64,000 nucleotides of DNA from Aquanectria penicillioides (GCA_003415625.1 PYIU01000008.1:1488001-1552000); one strand, 5' to 3'. Positions 45,788-58,040 are shown, counted from the stretch's first letter. Numbers and translations: made by a program. Notes: a model not told the origin generated them from the letters alone.

Positions 45788-48205
45788 ATGGATACAAGTT
45801 ACTTGGCCCAGCAGGTCAACAACAGCATTGGCCAGCTGCATGGCCTCTTTGATGAGATCGGTGTTCCCGACCATGAGCGCGAGGCCCGCGAGGAGGAGGT
45901 AAGTCCCCAATCACGCCGGGAATCAACCATAACATACATGTCACTGACTTTTGGTTGCAACTGTAGCTCTTTGCGGCTCTCTCTGAAGCACTGAACACAC
46001 AAGTTCGTCTTGTGACCCAGGAGAAGAAAGAGATGGTCGAGGAGGCCAAGAAGATCATCACCGTCATCCGTCAAATGGAGTCGTCGCTTGACGACCCCAA
46101 GCACCGCAGAGGCAACAAGGAGGATGATGAACTCACCATCACATACCCTTTGGCGCGGTGCCTGCAGGTCCTCAAGGAGAAGCATGGACAGATTAGCCGC
46201 ATCCACAAAGAGCGCTTCGAGCAAGTCAAGAGTGCGTCTCTCATCTGCGTGAAGCGCACTAGATCCCCTTTCTTGCTAACCTTTTGCAGAGCTCGTCCAG
46301 GCCCTCGAATCCTACTCTTCACACCTAGAACCCACCTTTGTCCAGATTGCCCTCCCTCCCACTGGGCCAAATCAGTCCATCCCCCCCAACTTCGATTTGT
46401 CCCCTTCCTATGTCGATAAGCTTGACAGTGAGTTCACGCGTGTATATGAAGAGTATACTCGTCGCATAGCTACAGTGCAGACCCTTTCCGACCAGATCAT
46501 TGGCCTCTGGGCTGAGCTTGGAATCCCCCAGGCGCAGCAAGATGGTGCCATTGTCAAGTACTACCGAGACGCTCCCGAGCAGCTCGGTCTACACGAGGAG
46601 GACATCTCCCGACTTCGAACCAAGCGCGAGAGACTCGGCGATGAGAAGAAAAACCGTGAGAAGCGACTGAAGGACCTAAAGACCGCCGTCGAGGCGCTCT
46701 GGGTCAAGCTGGGTGTTGATGAAGCCGAGACCAAGCCTTTCCTCAACCAGAACCGTGGCTGTGGTATCCGCCAAATCAACGAGTTTCAAGATGAGCTGGA
46801 GCGGCTAAACGAGCTGAAGCGCCAGAACCTCCACCTCTTTGTCGAAGATACTCGCATCAAGCTCCAGGAGCTCTGGGACTCACTCTACTTCTCCGAGGAT
46901 GAGATGCTCGATTTCACCCCCGCCTTCTCCGATGTCTATAGTGATGCACTACTGGAAGCCCATGAACGTGAGGTTGCGCGACTCGAGGTCCTCAAGGAAC
47001 AGCGAGCTCCTACCCTGGCTCTTGTCGACAAGCACAAGAGTTTGATCAAGGAGCGGGACGATCTGGCAGCATCCAGCCAGGATGCATCGCGACTGATGGC
47101 TCGCGGGCAGAAGGGAGAGAAGCGTGATCCCGGCAAGCTCTTGCGTGAGGAGAAGATGCGCAAGCGCATTACCAAGGAGCTACCCAAGGTTACTGCCGAG
47201 CTGCGCAAGGTGTTGGCCAAGTGGGAGGACGAATATGGCCGACCATTCTTGGTTTTCGGCGAAAGATACTTGGATGAAGTCGAGGCCGGCGAGACCACCA
47301 GGAAGAATGTCCCCACCACTCGCTCTAAGACTCCTGCTGGACACCCTCCAAGCCTCAGGGGAGCACCCAAGTCTATATCCAGCAAGCCCGCAGCTGCTCC
47401 CAAATCAGTCCCCCCTCGCTCCATGACCAAGACTCCCACGGCTGGAGGAACCTTGAAGCGAAACCAGGCCCCGCCCCCAAGTGGAAACACCAGCCCGTCT
47501 CGAAGCCCTTCTCGAATCCCTGCCCGTGTTCCTCTCTCCAACTTGAAGCATGGAAACAACTCCCCAGAGCGACCCAGGCCTGAGTCGCGAGGAGACAACC
47601 TTCGCCAAGGTCCCCCGTTGATGCGCGCCCCGCCGCCCAAGATGCGGGATCTTGTCAGACACACCGAATTCGAAGCCCCAGCAAACCCTTACAAGTCAGT
47701 TGGCCTCGCATCAAGCATTGTTCGCCACGTTGAGCCCGAGGATGTCTATGATGACCGGCCACGTACTGCGCGTTCCAACTCTGGCATGTCCAACAACTCA
47801 CACAACTCTCATAACTCTCACAACAGCTACAGCGAGGACAGCTATGATGAGCGCTACGGCACCATCCGTTCCTCGCGCCAGAACTACCTCCAAGCTCCTC
47901 CGCCCCGGCAAATCTCAGGAACTTCGCAGTCATCAAACGGCATCTCCGGATCCGAGAACTGGGAGACTTATGATGATAACAGCGAACCTGAAGCCGATGC
48001 GTCCGACGCCTACTACGCCAAGTTGCGAGCTGCACGAGGCAAGCGATTCACACCCGAGCAGAGTCACCACCAATCGACGAGTAGCCAGTCTAAGCGCGTT
48101 CGGGGTATTCCTCCATCAGCTTCATACGGTGGACAGGTGATGATTGACCAGGACGGCAACCGCATCATCTCGGGCAGCGAGTGGACCGATTCGGATGTCT
48201 ACTAA
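45788..48205 (+). CDS. ASE1: Ase1/PRC1/MAP65 family microtubule bundler
   Basis: Exons 45788-45898, 45967-46231 and 46290-48205 (introns 68 and 58 nt) give 763 residues, the expected size. Ase1 homodimers crosslink antiparallel microtubules in the anaphase spindle midzone. The first 450 residues are almost all helix with heptads (LARCLQVLKEKHGQISRIHK, RLKDLKTAVEALWVKLGVDE, ARLEVLKEQRAPTLALVDKH). The spectrin-like microtubule-binding region includes LWDSLYFSEDEMLDF and ends with KLLREEKMRKRITKELPKV and FLVFGERYLDEVE. The C-terminal 270 residues are basic, Pro/Ser-rich and disordered, with many SP/TP sites likely to be Cdk targets, as known for Ase1. A short His-Asn-Ser repeat (NSHNSHNSHNS, about 47795-47825) lies in this tail. 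Splicing at the short second exon restores VKKLVQALESY. Confidence 0.93.
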
Positions 48206-50335
48206 GCCCAGACGTGTCAGCCGCTCCTAATATGACTGATGGAATAAGAGGAAATGTGTCTTTCGTTTCAACGATGATGGATTCACGCAAGTTTTTCATG
48301 ATGATGATGCAGGGCATCTCGCAATGACCTTGTGTGAGTATTACAAGCGGACGTCCCGTCCCGTCACGACTCTGGCGCATTAGAGGACTCGTTCTCGCAT
48401 CACACCGGCCGGCACTTTTTCGCCCGTCGTGCTCTTTATTTTGCTTTCGTCGCATTGCGGTCGCTCCTATCTTCTGTTTTATATTTTGTTTGGGCCCGAC
48501 GCCAAGATCCTTGTATTTTTGTGGACAAAACTCTTCTTCTGGAAGTGCATATTCCTTTTCCTTTTCTGGTTCTTTTTTTTTTCGAGTTTGGGGATATTCT
48601 TAAGGACCCGGGTTCGGGCACAGAAATCCCTCCGGTTGATGGAAGCCCTAGGATAATGGGAGGCTGCTCTGGAGGGGGCCTGTGAGGCAATGGGTGGCAA
48701 AGGGCTGGGTTAACTGGCGTCCCGGTTGGTTGGCGTTTTAATGTATATAGGGATGAGGTAGACCTCCTCGGCTACGGTCTTCAGCGACGCCATTTTCCTT
48801 GTTGTTCAATCATAAGTCAATTTTGTGACTATTCTGCTCATATTGCGTTCTCGCGTGTCCGTAATCTGAACTCATATGAGCCCTAGATAAACTGCATTGT
48901 GTTGTCTGTCACTCAACCCACTTCCGGATTATGGATTAGAATGATGTTAGAAGCTTTATTCTTCCGTGATAACCCTCATTGTGTCTCTACAGCTATGTAC
49001 TGTAATATTTCCCCTTGTCTTTTTGTCGGAGCAGTATAACTTCAAGTAGTGCTTGTAGGAAGGGCTGGGAGGTGTGCCCTACAATGTCCATCTATAGATA
49101 GATGTCATTTTGCAGATTTGAATCACGCATCTATTAACTCGACATTCCTGATAATAGCTTTTTTTGTACTCAATCTGATTTGGGGGGCAACTGCAAGTCT
49201 ACTAAGTGCGGTTCGTCTTGCATCTTGGCCCTCGCTTAGAAGTGAGAAATGAGTGTAGGGTGGCAGAGAAGCTGTGATAGGTCAGGATCCGAATCCCAAC
49301 TGTCAGCGAGAAGGGGTCTTGAGCTCGATGAAAGTGGCGCAGCATTTGCACTGCAATCATGGCTTCTCCTGAGTAGTCGATCTGGGAACAAACAGAGGGC
49401 GGTCGTCCCGATACTCTCACAACCATCGCCCCCAAGTGTGCTTCACTGCAATTTTGGCGTCCAAGAGGGAGTCCTGACTGTGAGGATCAAGCGCTGGTCT
49501 GGCAGACAGCTGGCCAATAATTGCACTAGAATGGCCCATGCGGCCTATACGGTTATATACGGCACATGCACGCATTTCACTGCAATTTTAGCTTCTCGCG
49601 AGGGATTGATGATTTATAAACCTCCTGATAGGAGCGGCTCGACATGTTCACGTATGAGAGTGTTCGTGAGATGATCGTTCGAAACCAATTTTTAACTCAG
49701 ATTGCTGAATTGTCATTCCATGAACTCTGTGGTTGTGCTTAGGCTGCAATGCTGAGGATTACCAAGGCACACTTGCCTTGCGCCAGAGGCCCATTCATTG
49801 CCTGGTCATTCTATGTGCACTCAAGCAATGGATTTTTCTGGTAGACGCCACAAATTGAACCTGATGGCCAGAGGTCTATCTATACATGTTTCATCTTGAT
49901 AGAACGCCTTGCGACCTCCCGACGCCGGGCCATCGCACCCTGAATTGCCTATTTAGGCAACCTTCTTCAACATCACCCAATACTAATGATTATGGCATAA
50001 CGTAAGCAATCAGGGATAAAAGAGGTGAGAAGGATTAAAAAAGATTGTATTTCGCCGTAGAGGCATCATGTATATCCAATAATGGTCCCTGATATTCTAA
50101 ATACTATTGGACCTGCTCCATCAAGAAAACGCCATTTTAGTGGTCTCAAGGATTCAGTGTCTCGTTCATTTCTCTCCATTAAATAAAGTGTACTAAACCG
50201 TGAGGAATTCCTTCGTTTCCTCTCCGTCCCGCGCTAGGTATGCCGGTAGAAATAAGAAAAGAGAGAAGATTAATGGTTTTTTTTTTTTTTTTTTGGCAGA
50301 AAGGAGTGTTGTGTAAATAGTAGGGTGTGTGACGT
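48206..50335. other. intergenic between convergent genes, 2.1 kb
   Basis: No domain-bearing frame. The first part is C/T-rich 3' flank of ASE1; poly-T at 50279-50294. The middle contains three dispersed copies of a CACTGCAAT motif (listed separately). Confidence 0.4.
49343..49597. repeat. three dispersed copies of a ~20-bp CACTGCAAT motif
   Basis: Copies at 49349-49368, 49444-49461 and 49578-49597 share CACTGCAAT followed by TTTGGC or related bases; copies 1 and 3 also share a GCATTT prefix and a GCTTCTC ending. Intervals are about 95 and 134 bp. The copies sit in an intergenic region and are in the same orientation. Confidence 0.65.
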
Positions 50336-51695
50336 TTAAGCCCACAGCCAGCTGAAGCCACCCCACTTGTTACGGGGGCGTCGAGGGCGGGTGTTGGTCC
50401 AGCCGGGGACCTGGTCCTCGGGGGTGTCGATGGTATCGCCGTCGTGGACCTTTTCGGAAATGTCCTTGGACTTCTGCGAGTAGTCGTCGCTGTCGAGCCA
50501 CTTGTTCATGCTGCCCCTGTCGCGGGGGTTGTAGCCGCCGTCCTTGGGCTGAGGGAGCACCTTGGTGCACTCGGTCAGCTGGTTGATGTTGTTGACACCG
50601 AGCAGGCTCAAGCGGATGTACTCGCGAGCATAGGCCTGAGAGCATATTGTTAGTCATGTTACAAACGAGCCAATGCTAGACATTTGCACTTACATCGTTC
50701 CAGCCGCCCTGGGATTTGGCAAAGGCCTGGAAAGCTGGGTTGGTTCGGGGGTGCTTGGATAGGTTGATGTCGCTAGGGAACATGAAGACTCGGTCGGGAG
50801 TGGCAGCTAGGCCGAGAGTCTGCTGGTAGTAGAGGACGTCCCAGACGCCGGGAGTGCTGTCTTGGGGGTCACCGGCGCGAGAGGCGTTGACAAAGTGCTG
50901 CTGAGAAGTGGTGTGGGCGCCGAGAAGGGCAATGAGGCCGTCAGGGCCAATGGTCTTGTCCATAAAGAGCTTGATCAGAGTATCAGCGTCGGCGAAGGGG
51001 CTTGGGAGAAGGCCCTCAGGAGAAGGGTTGGCGCTGTCCTGGCGGCCAACCCACGAGCGGACGCGGGGGCCGAGGGGGCACACGACAGTGGCAATGTTGG
51101 CACCCATCTGGATAAGGTCGGCATAAGTGACGGCCTCGAAGCCAAGATCGTCATGGTATCTTTTGTAGATATCCTGGTACTTGGGACCCATGTCTGAGAG
51201 GCCGCCGTTCTCGCGACGGGAGAGCTCACCGGCCAAGATGATAGAGCCATCGGCACCACCGCCGGCCTGCTCGTTGGCGAGGGTCCAGGTACCAGCATCG
51301 TGGAAGCCCATACGAATGGCGAAGCGAGCCCACTTGGTACAACGGCCAGAATCACCGCGGAAGAGCTGCTCAAGCTCGTCCGAGATGTACTTCCAGACAC
51401 AACAAGTGTCCCTGCGGCAGCGGCCCGAGTCACGCGGGGGAACGTTCCAGTAGACCTCGCGGCTCTGGGGGTTTCCTTGGCCCAGGAGAATGCTCTTGAC
51501 GTCACGGCCGGAGCTGGTAAGCTGCCACCAGTTGATGTTGCGGAGGTCACCGAGGACTTGGTGGGAGTTAAAGGAATTGTAGTCGTCACTGCGCTCAGCA
51601 ATCTCTCGGATCTTCTCCTCCATCTTGGGTCGAGCCTCAGCGCCGGGAAGGGGCGCGGCCGCGAGGGCGGCCATGAGGAGAGAATTGAACTTCAT
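50336..51695 (-). CDS. secreted class II-type haem peroxidase (AA2)
   Basis: Exons 51695-50694 and 50635-50336 (58-nt intron) give 433 residues. The signal peptide is residues 1-21 (MKFNSLLMAALAAAPLPGAEA). Peroxidase landmarks: distal pocket RMGFHDAGTW (Arg118, His122), the Ca-site-like GGGADGS, and proximal LLGAHTTSQQHF (His251). About six cysteines are spread through the secreted part, and the family uses disulfides. The active-site geometry is that of the ascomycete members of plant-type class II peroxidases (CAZy AA2), related to basidiomycete lignin and manganese peroxidases. No exposed catalytic Trp or Mn site can be read off without alignment, so the reducing substrate is unknown. The C-terminal exon adds about 99 residues ending in a Trp-rich tail (KWGGFSWLWA). 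An upstream in-frame ATG at 51902 is read as 5' leader, because the signal peptide starts at 51695. Confidence 0.9.
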
Positions 51696-52020
51696 GGTTG
51701 GTCTGCTATTGTGATGTGTGAAATCGAAACAGATATGTGAAGAATCGTAGGTGGAAAGGGGGAAGTTGTGAAAGTAAAGGTGAGCGAGTGAGTTGAGCCG
51801 AAGCAAAACAATTCGTCGAGCGAGTGACTGAGAAGACCGAAAAGGGTACGTCGAAGAAGAGAAGAAGAGCTTTCCGAAGAAAGGAACTTGGAATGACCTC
51901 ACCGGTTGCTGAACTCAACGAGAGAGGAGCAAGAGGGAGGGCAAGCCGGGGTTGATATAGACTACCGGTATTAGACCCAACGAGGAGGACGAGAAGCATG
52001 CTGACCCGACCAAGTGACGG

Positions 52021-52021
<1 letters not shown>

Positions 52022-52062
<41 letters not shown>

Positions 52063-52065
52063 CAC
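52022..52065. repeat. CA dinucleotide microsatellite
   Basis: About sixteen CA units, the last few interrupted as CACTCACACTCAC, upstream of the peroxidase gene. Confidence 0.9.
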
Positions 52066-52879
52066 TTCCTTGAACATGTTAGTTCCACTGGCCCCAGTGA
52101 GAAGCCACATCCCGGTCCCTGACACGAATCCGGGAGGGACCTTTTGTGGGAAACGGCCACGGCGGAACTTGGTGGACAGAAGGGACCTGGACGGGGCGTC
52201 GGGCTTCTGACAGGGGTGAGGTCGGTTTGCCTGCACCGAGATGCGAGAGGCCATCAACCCAAAAGGTTGGGAAACCAGGTGGGAAAAGGGAGGCTGAAGG
52301 TCTTCAACCAGCTCGGATGCAGACGGGCTTGGCGCTTCCGTCTTGTGCCTGAGCTAGCGTTGGTCCTTTTGGCGTTGCCCTATGGCGTTGTGAAGGCACG
52401 CGAGAACAGAAGTCTGGCTGAGGGAGTCAACAGGTTAACTTAACCTTACTCTGGGCGCTTACTTTGACCACGTTCAAGGCATTTCCAACACCGTGATTCG
52501 CGACCGAGGAATATTGGTCATTTGCTGTGCTCACAGCCCAATGCTGGATGGCAACAGCAATAACAGAGTCCCCCCCCCCTCTCCCACCGTTGTAAGGTTA
52601 TCTCTCCCCTTCGCAGCTCATTTCCCAATGCGGCAACCGGTCGCCCTATCACGGACCACGGCGCCGGTGGTCGCGCCAAGCGGCGTCGCGCCTCGATGCT
52701 CCCGGGCCCTGTGCCCTGCTGCATGGAATTATCAGCGGCCTTCTTTGAGGGCAGCGTGCTACATGGGCGTATCTGGCCTTGCCAGGCAAAATATCCGAAA
52801 GCAGATAGGACGGTCGTCATGGTGAGATATCTCCGTCTTCGCGTGCTTGGCTGTCAGATAGGATGAGGCGGGGGCTCTG

Positions 52880-52887
<8 letters not shown>

Positions 52888-52914
<27 letters not shown>
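52888..52914. repeat. GA dinucleotide microsatellite
   Basis: About thirteen consecutive GA units in the gene-poor region. Confidence 0.9.
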
Positions 52915-52917
<3 letters not shown>

Positions 52918-53531
52918 GTCAGACTGCCAGCAAAAGCGCTGCCAAGAGCAACAGCACACACGGGTTCCGAGCATTGGAAGGAAGAAAAGAAGCACCACAG
53001 GAAGAGTCAATCCAAGCAATCCCGCAATTCGATGGGAGCATTTGTTGCGCCTTGTTCAACCTGCTCTCTGTCGTGGCATACTGATACTCTAACAATAGCC
53101 CACTACCGACACCAAGCCTCATCCAGCCCAAGGCCAGCCTCATATCCAAGCCGAAGCCAGATCCTAGTCTCCTCCCCCCTCGGTGTGTTCTCTCTGCCTC
53201 CACTCTCCCCCGGAGCGCCTTGCAGCTGTGATGATCTGCCGCATCTCGTATCCAAAACATCGCCGGCAAAACGAAGAAACGACATGGTCATGGATACATC
53301 GGAAGGCTCCGGCTGGGGGAGAGGAGTGGGGAGAGGAGCGGGGAGCACATTGTGTGAGGAGGATCCTGAGCGGAGGGGCAATGCAGCTTTGTGGATGTGT
53401 ATGTGTCTGTGTAAGACGGTGCAAGGCGGCCGCGAGAAACGAGGCCAAGGCTCAATTTGCGGCCTACTGTGAGAGATGGCTCTCAAGCGGTGAGGTCTCA
53501 TTGTCTTTTTTATTTCATTGCCTTATCTAGA

Positions 53532-53566
53532 TGTGCGTGTGTGTATGTGTATGTGTATGTGTGCAT
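53532..53566. repeat. TGTGTA/GT-type simple repeat
   Basis: GTGTGTGTATGTGTATGTGT-type tract in the gene-poor region. Confidence 0.8.
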
Positions 53567-55084
53567 GCTCGCGCCGCTTCCATTCCAAGATGGTCGGTCA
53601 TGTCTAGTAATGAATGGACTTTAGGTGTACTCCGTAGGCTGGATGAGAATCAAGCGCCGAGTCTCACAACGACGGCTGGGTGAGCGTCTCACGCGGGAAT
53701 GGCGCACAACGCTGGCCGCGCTCCCGCCCTCGCCGGAACTTGCATCTCGCTGTCATTTGTCTCATTTTTCCCCCATTTCCCATTCTCCTCCACCAAATGG
53801 CGCCGGGCTACCGCTGCCCGCTCAACGCCATCGCCGTCCATCTGGCGCGAGAGCGCGTGCCCAGCGAGCGGACATGGGCCAGGGCATGGGACATGGAGCT
53901 GGGCTGTTCCTGAGCTAACGTTACCCGTCTTGGCAAAGCTAGGCATGCTGGGGACTAATGGCGTCGTGTTGGAACGGACGGCTGTAAGACGGACACGGTC
54001 CAGACTAAACCCCGATTGTCAAGGCCTGGAGACTGCAAAGGACATGGTAGCATCCGTCGAAAGTGACTCGGTGATAATGACAAAAGAGGCGCCATGATTT
54101 CGCCTGTCCAGCTGTCTGCGCTCTGACAAACGCCACGCCCAATACGGGTATTCATGATGACCGTGGTGACCGTGATGGCAGCCCTCAACCGCTGCGGGTT
54201 CTCGGGTTTTGCTGCTTTGTTGGCCGAGGGGAAACACCTGCACCCACCAGGTCATCATCACCGTCATCAATCATCAGTTCATCATCAGCAGGAAGAATTG
54301 ATCACTTCGGCTCAACTGCATACTCGCCAAGATGTGCGCAGCAAGATCATAAGCAGCCAAGCCAACACCACGCCGCCGTGGGCACAAATCACCATCAAGG
54401 TGATTGACATCACCTCATCATCAAGGCGCAATGCAATAACCAACGCAAACAAGAGCAAAAGGGCGCTCTCTCGACTGGCCCATGACTCTTGTTCCTGCGC
54501 CGCGACCGCTAGACCTTCAAGAAACAGGACGTTGAACCATCCCTTGCCCTTCGGCAAAACTTACTCTCTTACTCTCCACAAAAACACTATCCGCGATAAC
54601 CATCACGAGAAGCATGGCAGATGCGTATCCGTAAAATCTTCATCAATCCCAACGAGGCAGCCGTGAGGCGCATCCGGGAACCGGTCTCTGAGGCCTAGCC
54701 GCCGACGAGATAGTAGAGAGCGCGCCGGAGAGAACAAACGGCTGAATCAGGGGACTGTCTCAGATTGCCCTGCCACATCTGGCAAACTGCCGTCTGTCCA
54801 ATCATCACATTCTGAAAAGTAATGGGAAATTACCCGGCCGTAGAGAAGTCCAAAAAGAGGCTCCAAAAATGACTGAGGTGACCCCCCCCCCCCTTGCGTA
54901 AACGCCCAGTTGTGGCGCCGTCGAACCAAACTGGCTCTTATTCTGGCATCGCGTCACCGTCCCCGTTGGTCTTCTCCACACCCACAAGCCGAACGAAGGT
55001 CTGCTAGAAGGAAGAACACTATAGTGGTACACAAAAACAAGTCCAATGCCTACTATGTATTAGCGGCCTGATTAGCCTCTCCTG

Positions 55085-55114
55085 GTGGTGACGGTGACGG
55101 TGACGGTGACGGTG
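55085..55114. repeat. GGTGAC hexanucleotide repeat
   Basis: About four and a half copies of GGTGAC. On the minus strand it would read as alternating Pro/Ser codons in an 91-codon frame that has no other feature. Confidence 0.85.
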
Positions 55115-56996
55115 CGTCCATCCCAGCCCAACCGGTGTCCTCTCTAAATTCAGTTGCTCCTGGGCTGAACCGGAGCGAGCAGTTGGACCCGTCGACGGCG
55201 CGCAATGTTTGAGTCTCCTTCAGCCCATCGGCCGACACGTCCATCGAGGCTCCATCGAGGAAAGGAGAGTTAAAAAAAAATAAAAAAATAAAAAATAAAA
55301 AAACAATCCCGCCGCTGATGCTATTCATAAATCAGGGCCGGGCTACTGGCGCCCCAATATGGGTCCGGTGTTTCGCCCAGATCCGATCTCCCGGGCTGGG
55401 AGGCGGCCCCACATCGGCTCGCTATATTGTTTCGTTTCGTCGAAGCCATGTGCAACAAACAAAGCAGAACGAGAAAAGGGAAAAAAGAAGCCCAGAAATT
55501 GCTTCTGAAGAGATTGAGATGCAGGTTTCATCCGCGTGCATAAGATATCGTGAACATGGCTCTGACAATGGCCATCGGCCAAGACAGACATAAGCACGTT
55601 TTTGTCTCTCATCCTCACGTCTCTCCTTGAAGGGTTGCTTATCCTCGAGTCTGAGCACACGAGATCGAGGCCTTCTCAATGTCAAGAAGTCAAGGCCATT
55701 GGCGGGCCTGTGGCATCAATGCTCCCTCTTAGCAATCGTCCATCATGATCGTAGGCGCCTCTGTTTTGTGATGTTTCTTGTCTCTCCCATTTTTTGCTTC
55801 CCGTGCCGAGTTTGCCTGTCAGATCTTTGGTCTATGCGCTCGCTGCATTGACTCTCGGGAGCCATCAACAGGTCGAGAAGGGATCCTGGTCGATATCGGC
55901 GTTTGTTGTCTCTCTATTGCCAAGCTACTACACCGATTACTCCACGGGCAGTGCACGCACGGCAGTGTTTCCGGGCCTTAAACCTGGCCGCCATGTCATG
56001 ATCGTGTTTGCTTTTGTGCGTGCGTGCTATGCGTGTTGGGTGTTGGTCTGTCTCCAACTTCTCCTCTTTATTAGCCATCATTCGAGAACCACGTCGTGCG
56101 ATGCCCGCACTAAACTCAAGGCGGCCAACCATGGATCTCGCATTTCACATGCCGGTAAGAATCATGGTGGAATTAGAGTAACTACGAGGCAAGAATTACA
56201 GCAAGCTCGCTGACGTGCATCCTGCAGCGACCTCACAAGCCTCATCAACGTGTGTGTCCCGCGCATTCGCATCCTTCCTCACTACCACACTGCCGGTGAA
56301 GCGCGGTGAGAGCCACATGATATAGAGCATATTTTATGTTTCTAGCGCATCTGCCGTGCTACGCTGGCAAGCTCGTAAACCCTCCCGCTCGCCATTATAT
56401 CGCTGTCCTGCTAATTCCAGGGATCTCCGTTGATTGTGCTGCAGATCTCTCCAGCCCTGCAAGGTACAGGGTATCACCGACACGAGGGCTTGGCGCTGCG
56501 GCCTCTTTCGCTGCTGCACTGCAACCTCGACTGCTGCTATTCTCGGGTCAGTGGAAATGGCCTCTCGGCCTCAATGGGATGCAATGACCAGAGCGGAAGA
56601 GAGAAAATGTCTCATTGGGCTTGAGCGCCCGCTAGATTTCTTAGCGAATGTAGCTGGGCTGGAGCAGGGTTGCAGAATGAGCCGTGCTACCTAAGCTACT
56701 GCAGATGCCGGGATCACCTCTGCAACAGAGTGCACGGAAACCTTCAACACAACTACCGTGCAAGCCCAGAACTCTCTTCTAATCGTTTCTCACTCAGCAT
56801 GCAATGTGACCATTTATTCGCACTTGTCCACCAAGCTCATACGAAATACGACCGAAGAGGAAGTCCCCGCCAACGAGGCGCACGGCAGATCATCATTGCA
56901 TCCTTGTCCTGCAAAACCCCCCTAGAGCATGTCCATCACACACAGACCATCTCTGCCGAGGGCCTCGACCGCTTGAGCCTTCTCCTCATTCTATCC

Positions 56997-58040
56997 TTAG
57001 CGGACCATGTTCGTGCGGTCTCGTCCCCAGTAGATGGGGACTCCAGACCTCCTCCCCTGGGCCTCTGTGTACGAGACCTGGTCGACCACGGTTCCGCTCT
57101 TATCCTTGAGAGTGATTGATCCGCCGTTGTTGTAGAAGGGCACCTGAGGAACCTCGAAGATTGCCCGCCCTCCACGTGGCGCCAGTGATGCGTCACCCGG
57201 TAACTCTTGAGAATTTCCGAGGTTGTTCTCAATCTTCCATCCCTGGAGACTCACGCTGTTTTGCGACATGTTGATCAGACTGACATTCTCGGGGTTGTCA
57301 ATGTTGTCCCTGCCTCGAGGATTCACCAGGGCCGCGTCAATAGCCACAGAAGGGGGCTCCGTAATGGGTACAGGACCGTCAGTCACAAGATACGTCCTGA
57401 ACAATGGGGCGCCGCCCACCGGCTGCCCATCGGCGTCTGTTTTGATCGCTTGAGATGCAAACGCGGTGAAGAAAGCCGCAAAGTTCCCGTTCTTGAACTC
57501 CACAAGAAGACCTCCGTCCTGATGAGCTCCGTTGTATTTGCTGTACTTCTTGGCGCTGCCTTGGTTCATGTGCACATCGTGTATGCCGTTAGGGAACTGT
57601 TCGCCAAAGATGTAGAGTTTGCCTTCCTCCCTGATGGCAGTGTCAATAAAGGGCTTGAAAAAGTCGATAATGTCGTTGTTTTCTCCGGGCACGTTATGCG
57701 GCACGAGTGACCCGGCCTTGAGGTTCACGAGTTCCGGTTGCGTCCGCAATAAGTCGAGATCAAGCCCCAAGGGCGAGGGCTTGCCACTGATACCAATGTC
57801 GTGAAACTTTTGTTCCAGTGGCCTGAGTTTTTCAATAATCGGATGGGTAAATTCTGGGATTAGCCAATAGACGAGCCTGGAGTCCTCGACGGAGCCAGAT
57901 CTGATATTGATAGCAGCGCGTCGACTCTTAGTAGATGCGCCATCCTGGAAAATAAGCTCAATATGTGGGGATGAGCCTTCATACTCAACTTCATATGACT
58001 TGGGAGTTCCCTTCCAAACTCCGTAGTTGTTGAGAGGCAT
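56997..58040 (-). CDS. DUF2278 (YukJ-like) protein with C-terminal lamin-tail domain
   Basis: A single exon of 347 residues from ATG 58040 (MPLNNYGVWKG). Residues 1-about 220 match the DUF2278/YukJ pattern: NYGVWKGTPKSYEVE, AINIRSGSVEDSRLVY, GLDLDLLR, PGENNDIIDFF, IFGEQFPNGIHDVHMNQGS and HQDGGLLVEF. The C-terminal 110 residues look like a lamin-tail (LTD) beta-sandwich: NVSLINMSQNSVSLQGWKIE, then GGSITLKDKSGTVVDQVSY. The DUF2278+LTD combination is common in bacteria, where function is unknown; HDVHMNQG resembles a metal-binding site. An in-frame ATG at 58064 adds eight residues. No signal peptide, so cytosolic. The intronless state and bacterial-type architecture suggest horizontal origin, which only a tree can test. 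It is next to another intronless gene (beta-glucuronidase). Confidence 0.85.
   Translation of the reverse strand: MPLNNYGVWKGTPKSYEVEYEGSSPHIELIFQDGASTKSRRAAINIRSGSVEDSRLVYWLIPEFTHPIIEKLRPLEQKFHDIGISGKPSPLGLDLDLLRTQPELVNLKAGSLVPHNVPGENNDIIDFFKPFIDTAIREEGKLYIFGEQFPNGIHDVHMNQGSAKKYSKYNGAHQDGGLLVEFKNGNFAAFFTAFASQAIKTDADGQPVGGAPLFRTYLVTDGPVPITEPPSVAIDAALVNPRGRDNIDNPENVSLINMSQNSVSLQGWKIENNLGNSQELPGDASLAPRGGRAIFEVPQVPFYNNGGSITLKDKSGTVVDQVSYTEAQGRRSGVPIYWGRDRTNMVR

Larger units (their letters stand above)
51696..56996. other. 5.3-kb gene-poor region with simple repeats
   Basis: Upstream of the peroxidase. I read both strands and found only short, basic, low-complexity frames. It contains CA, GA, GT, TGTGTA, GGTGAC and poly-C/poly-A tracts. 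The base composition swings between GC-rich and AT-rich over a few hundred bases. It may hold the extended peroxidase promoter or unannotated non-coding transcripts; nothing in the sequence decides this. Confidence 0.45.

Noticed and set aside
54154..54666. 170-codon plus-strand frame in the gene-poor region
   Set aside because: His/Ser/Asn-rich low-complexity product with no family motif or signal peptide.
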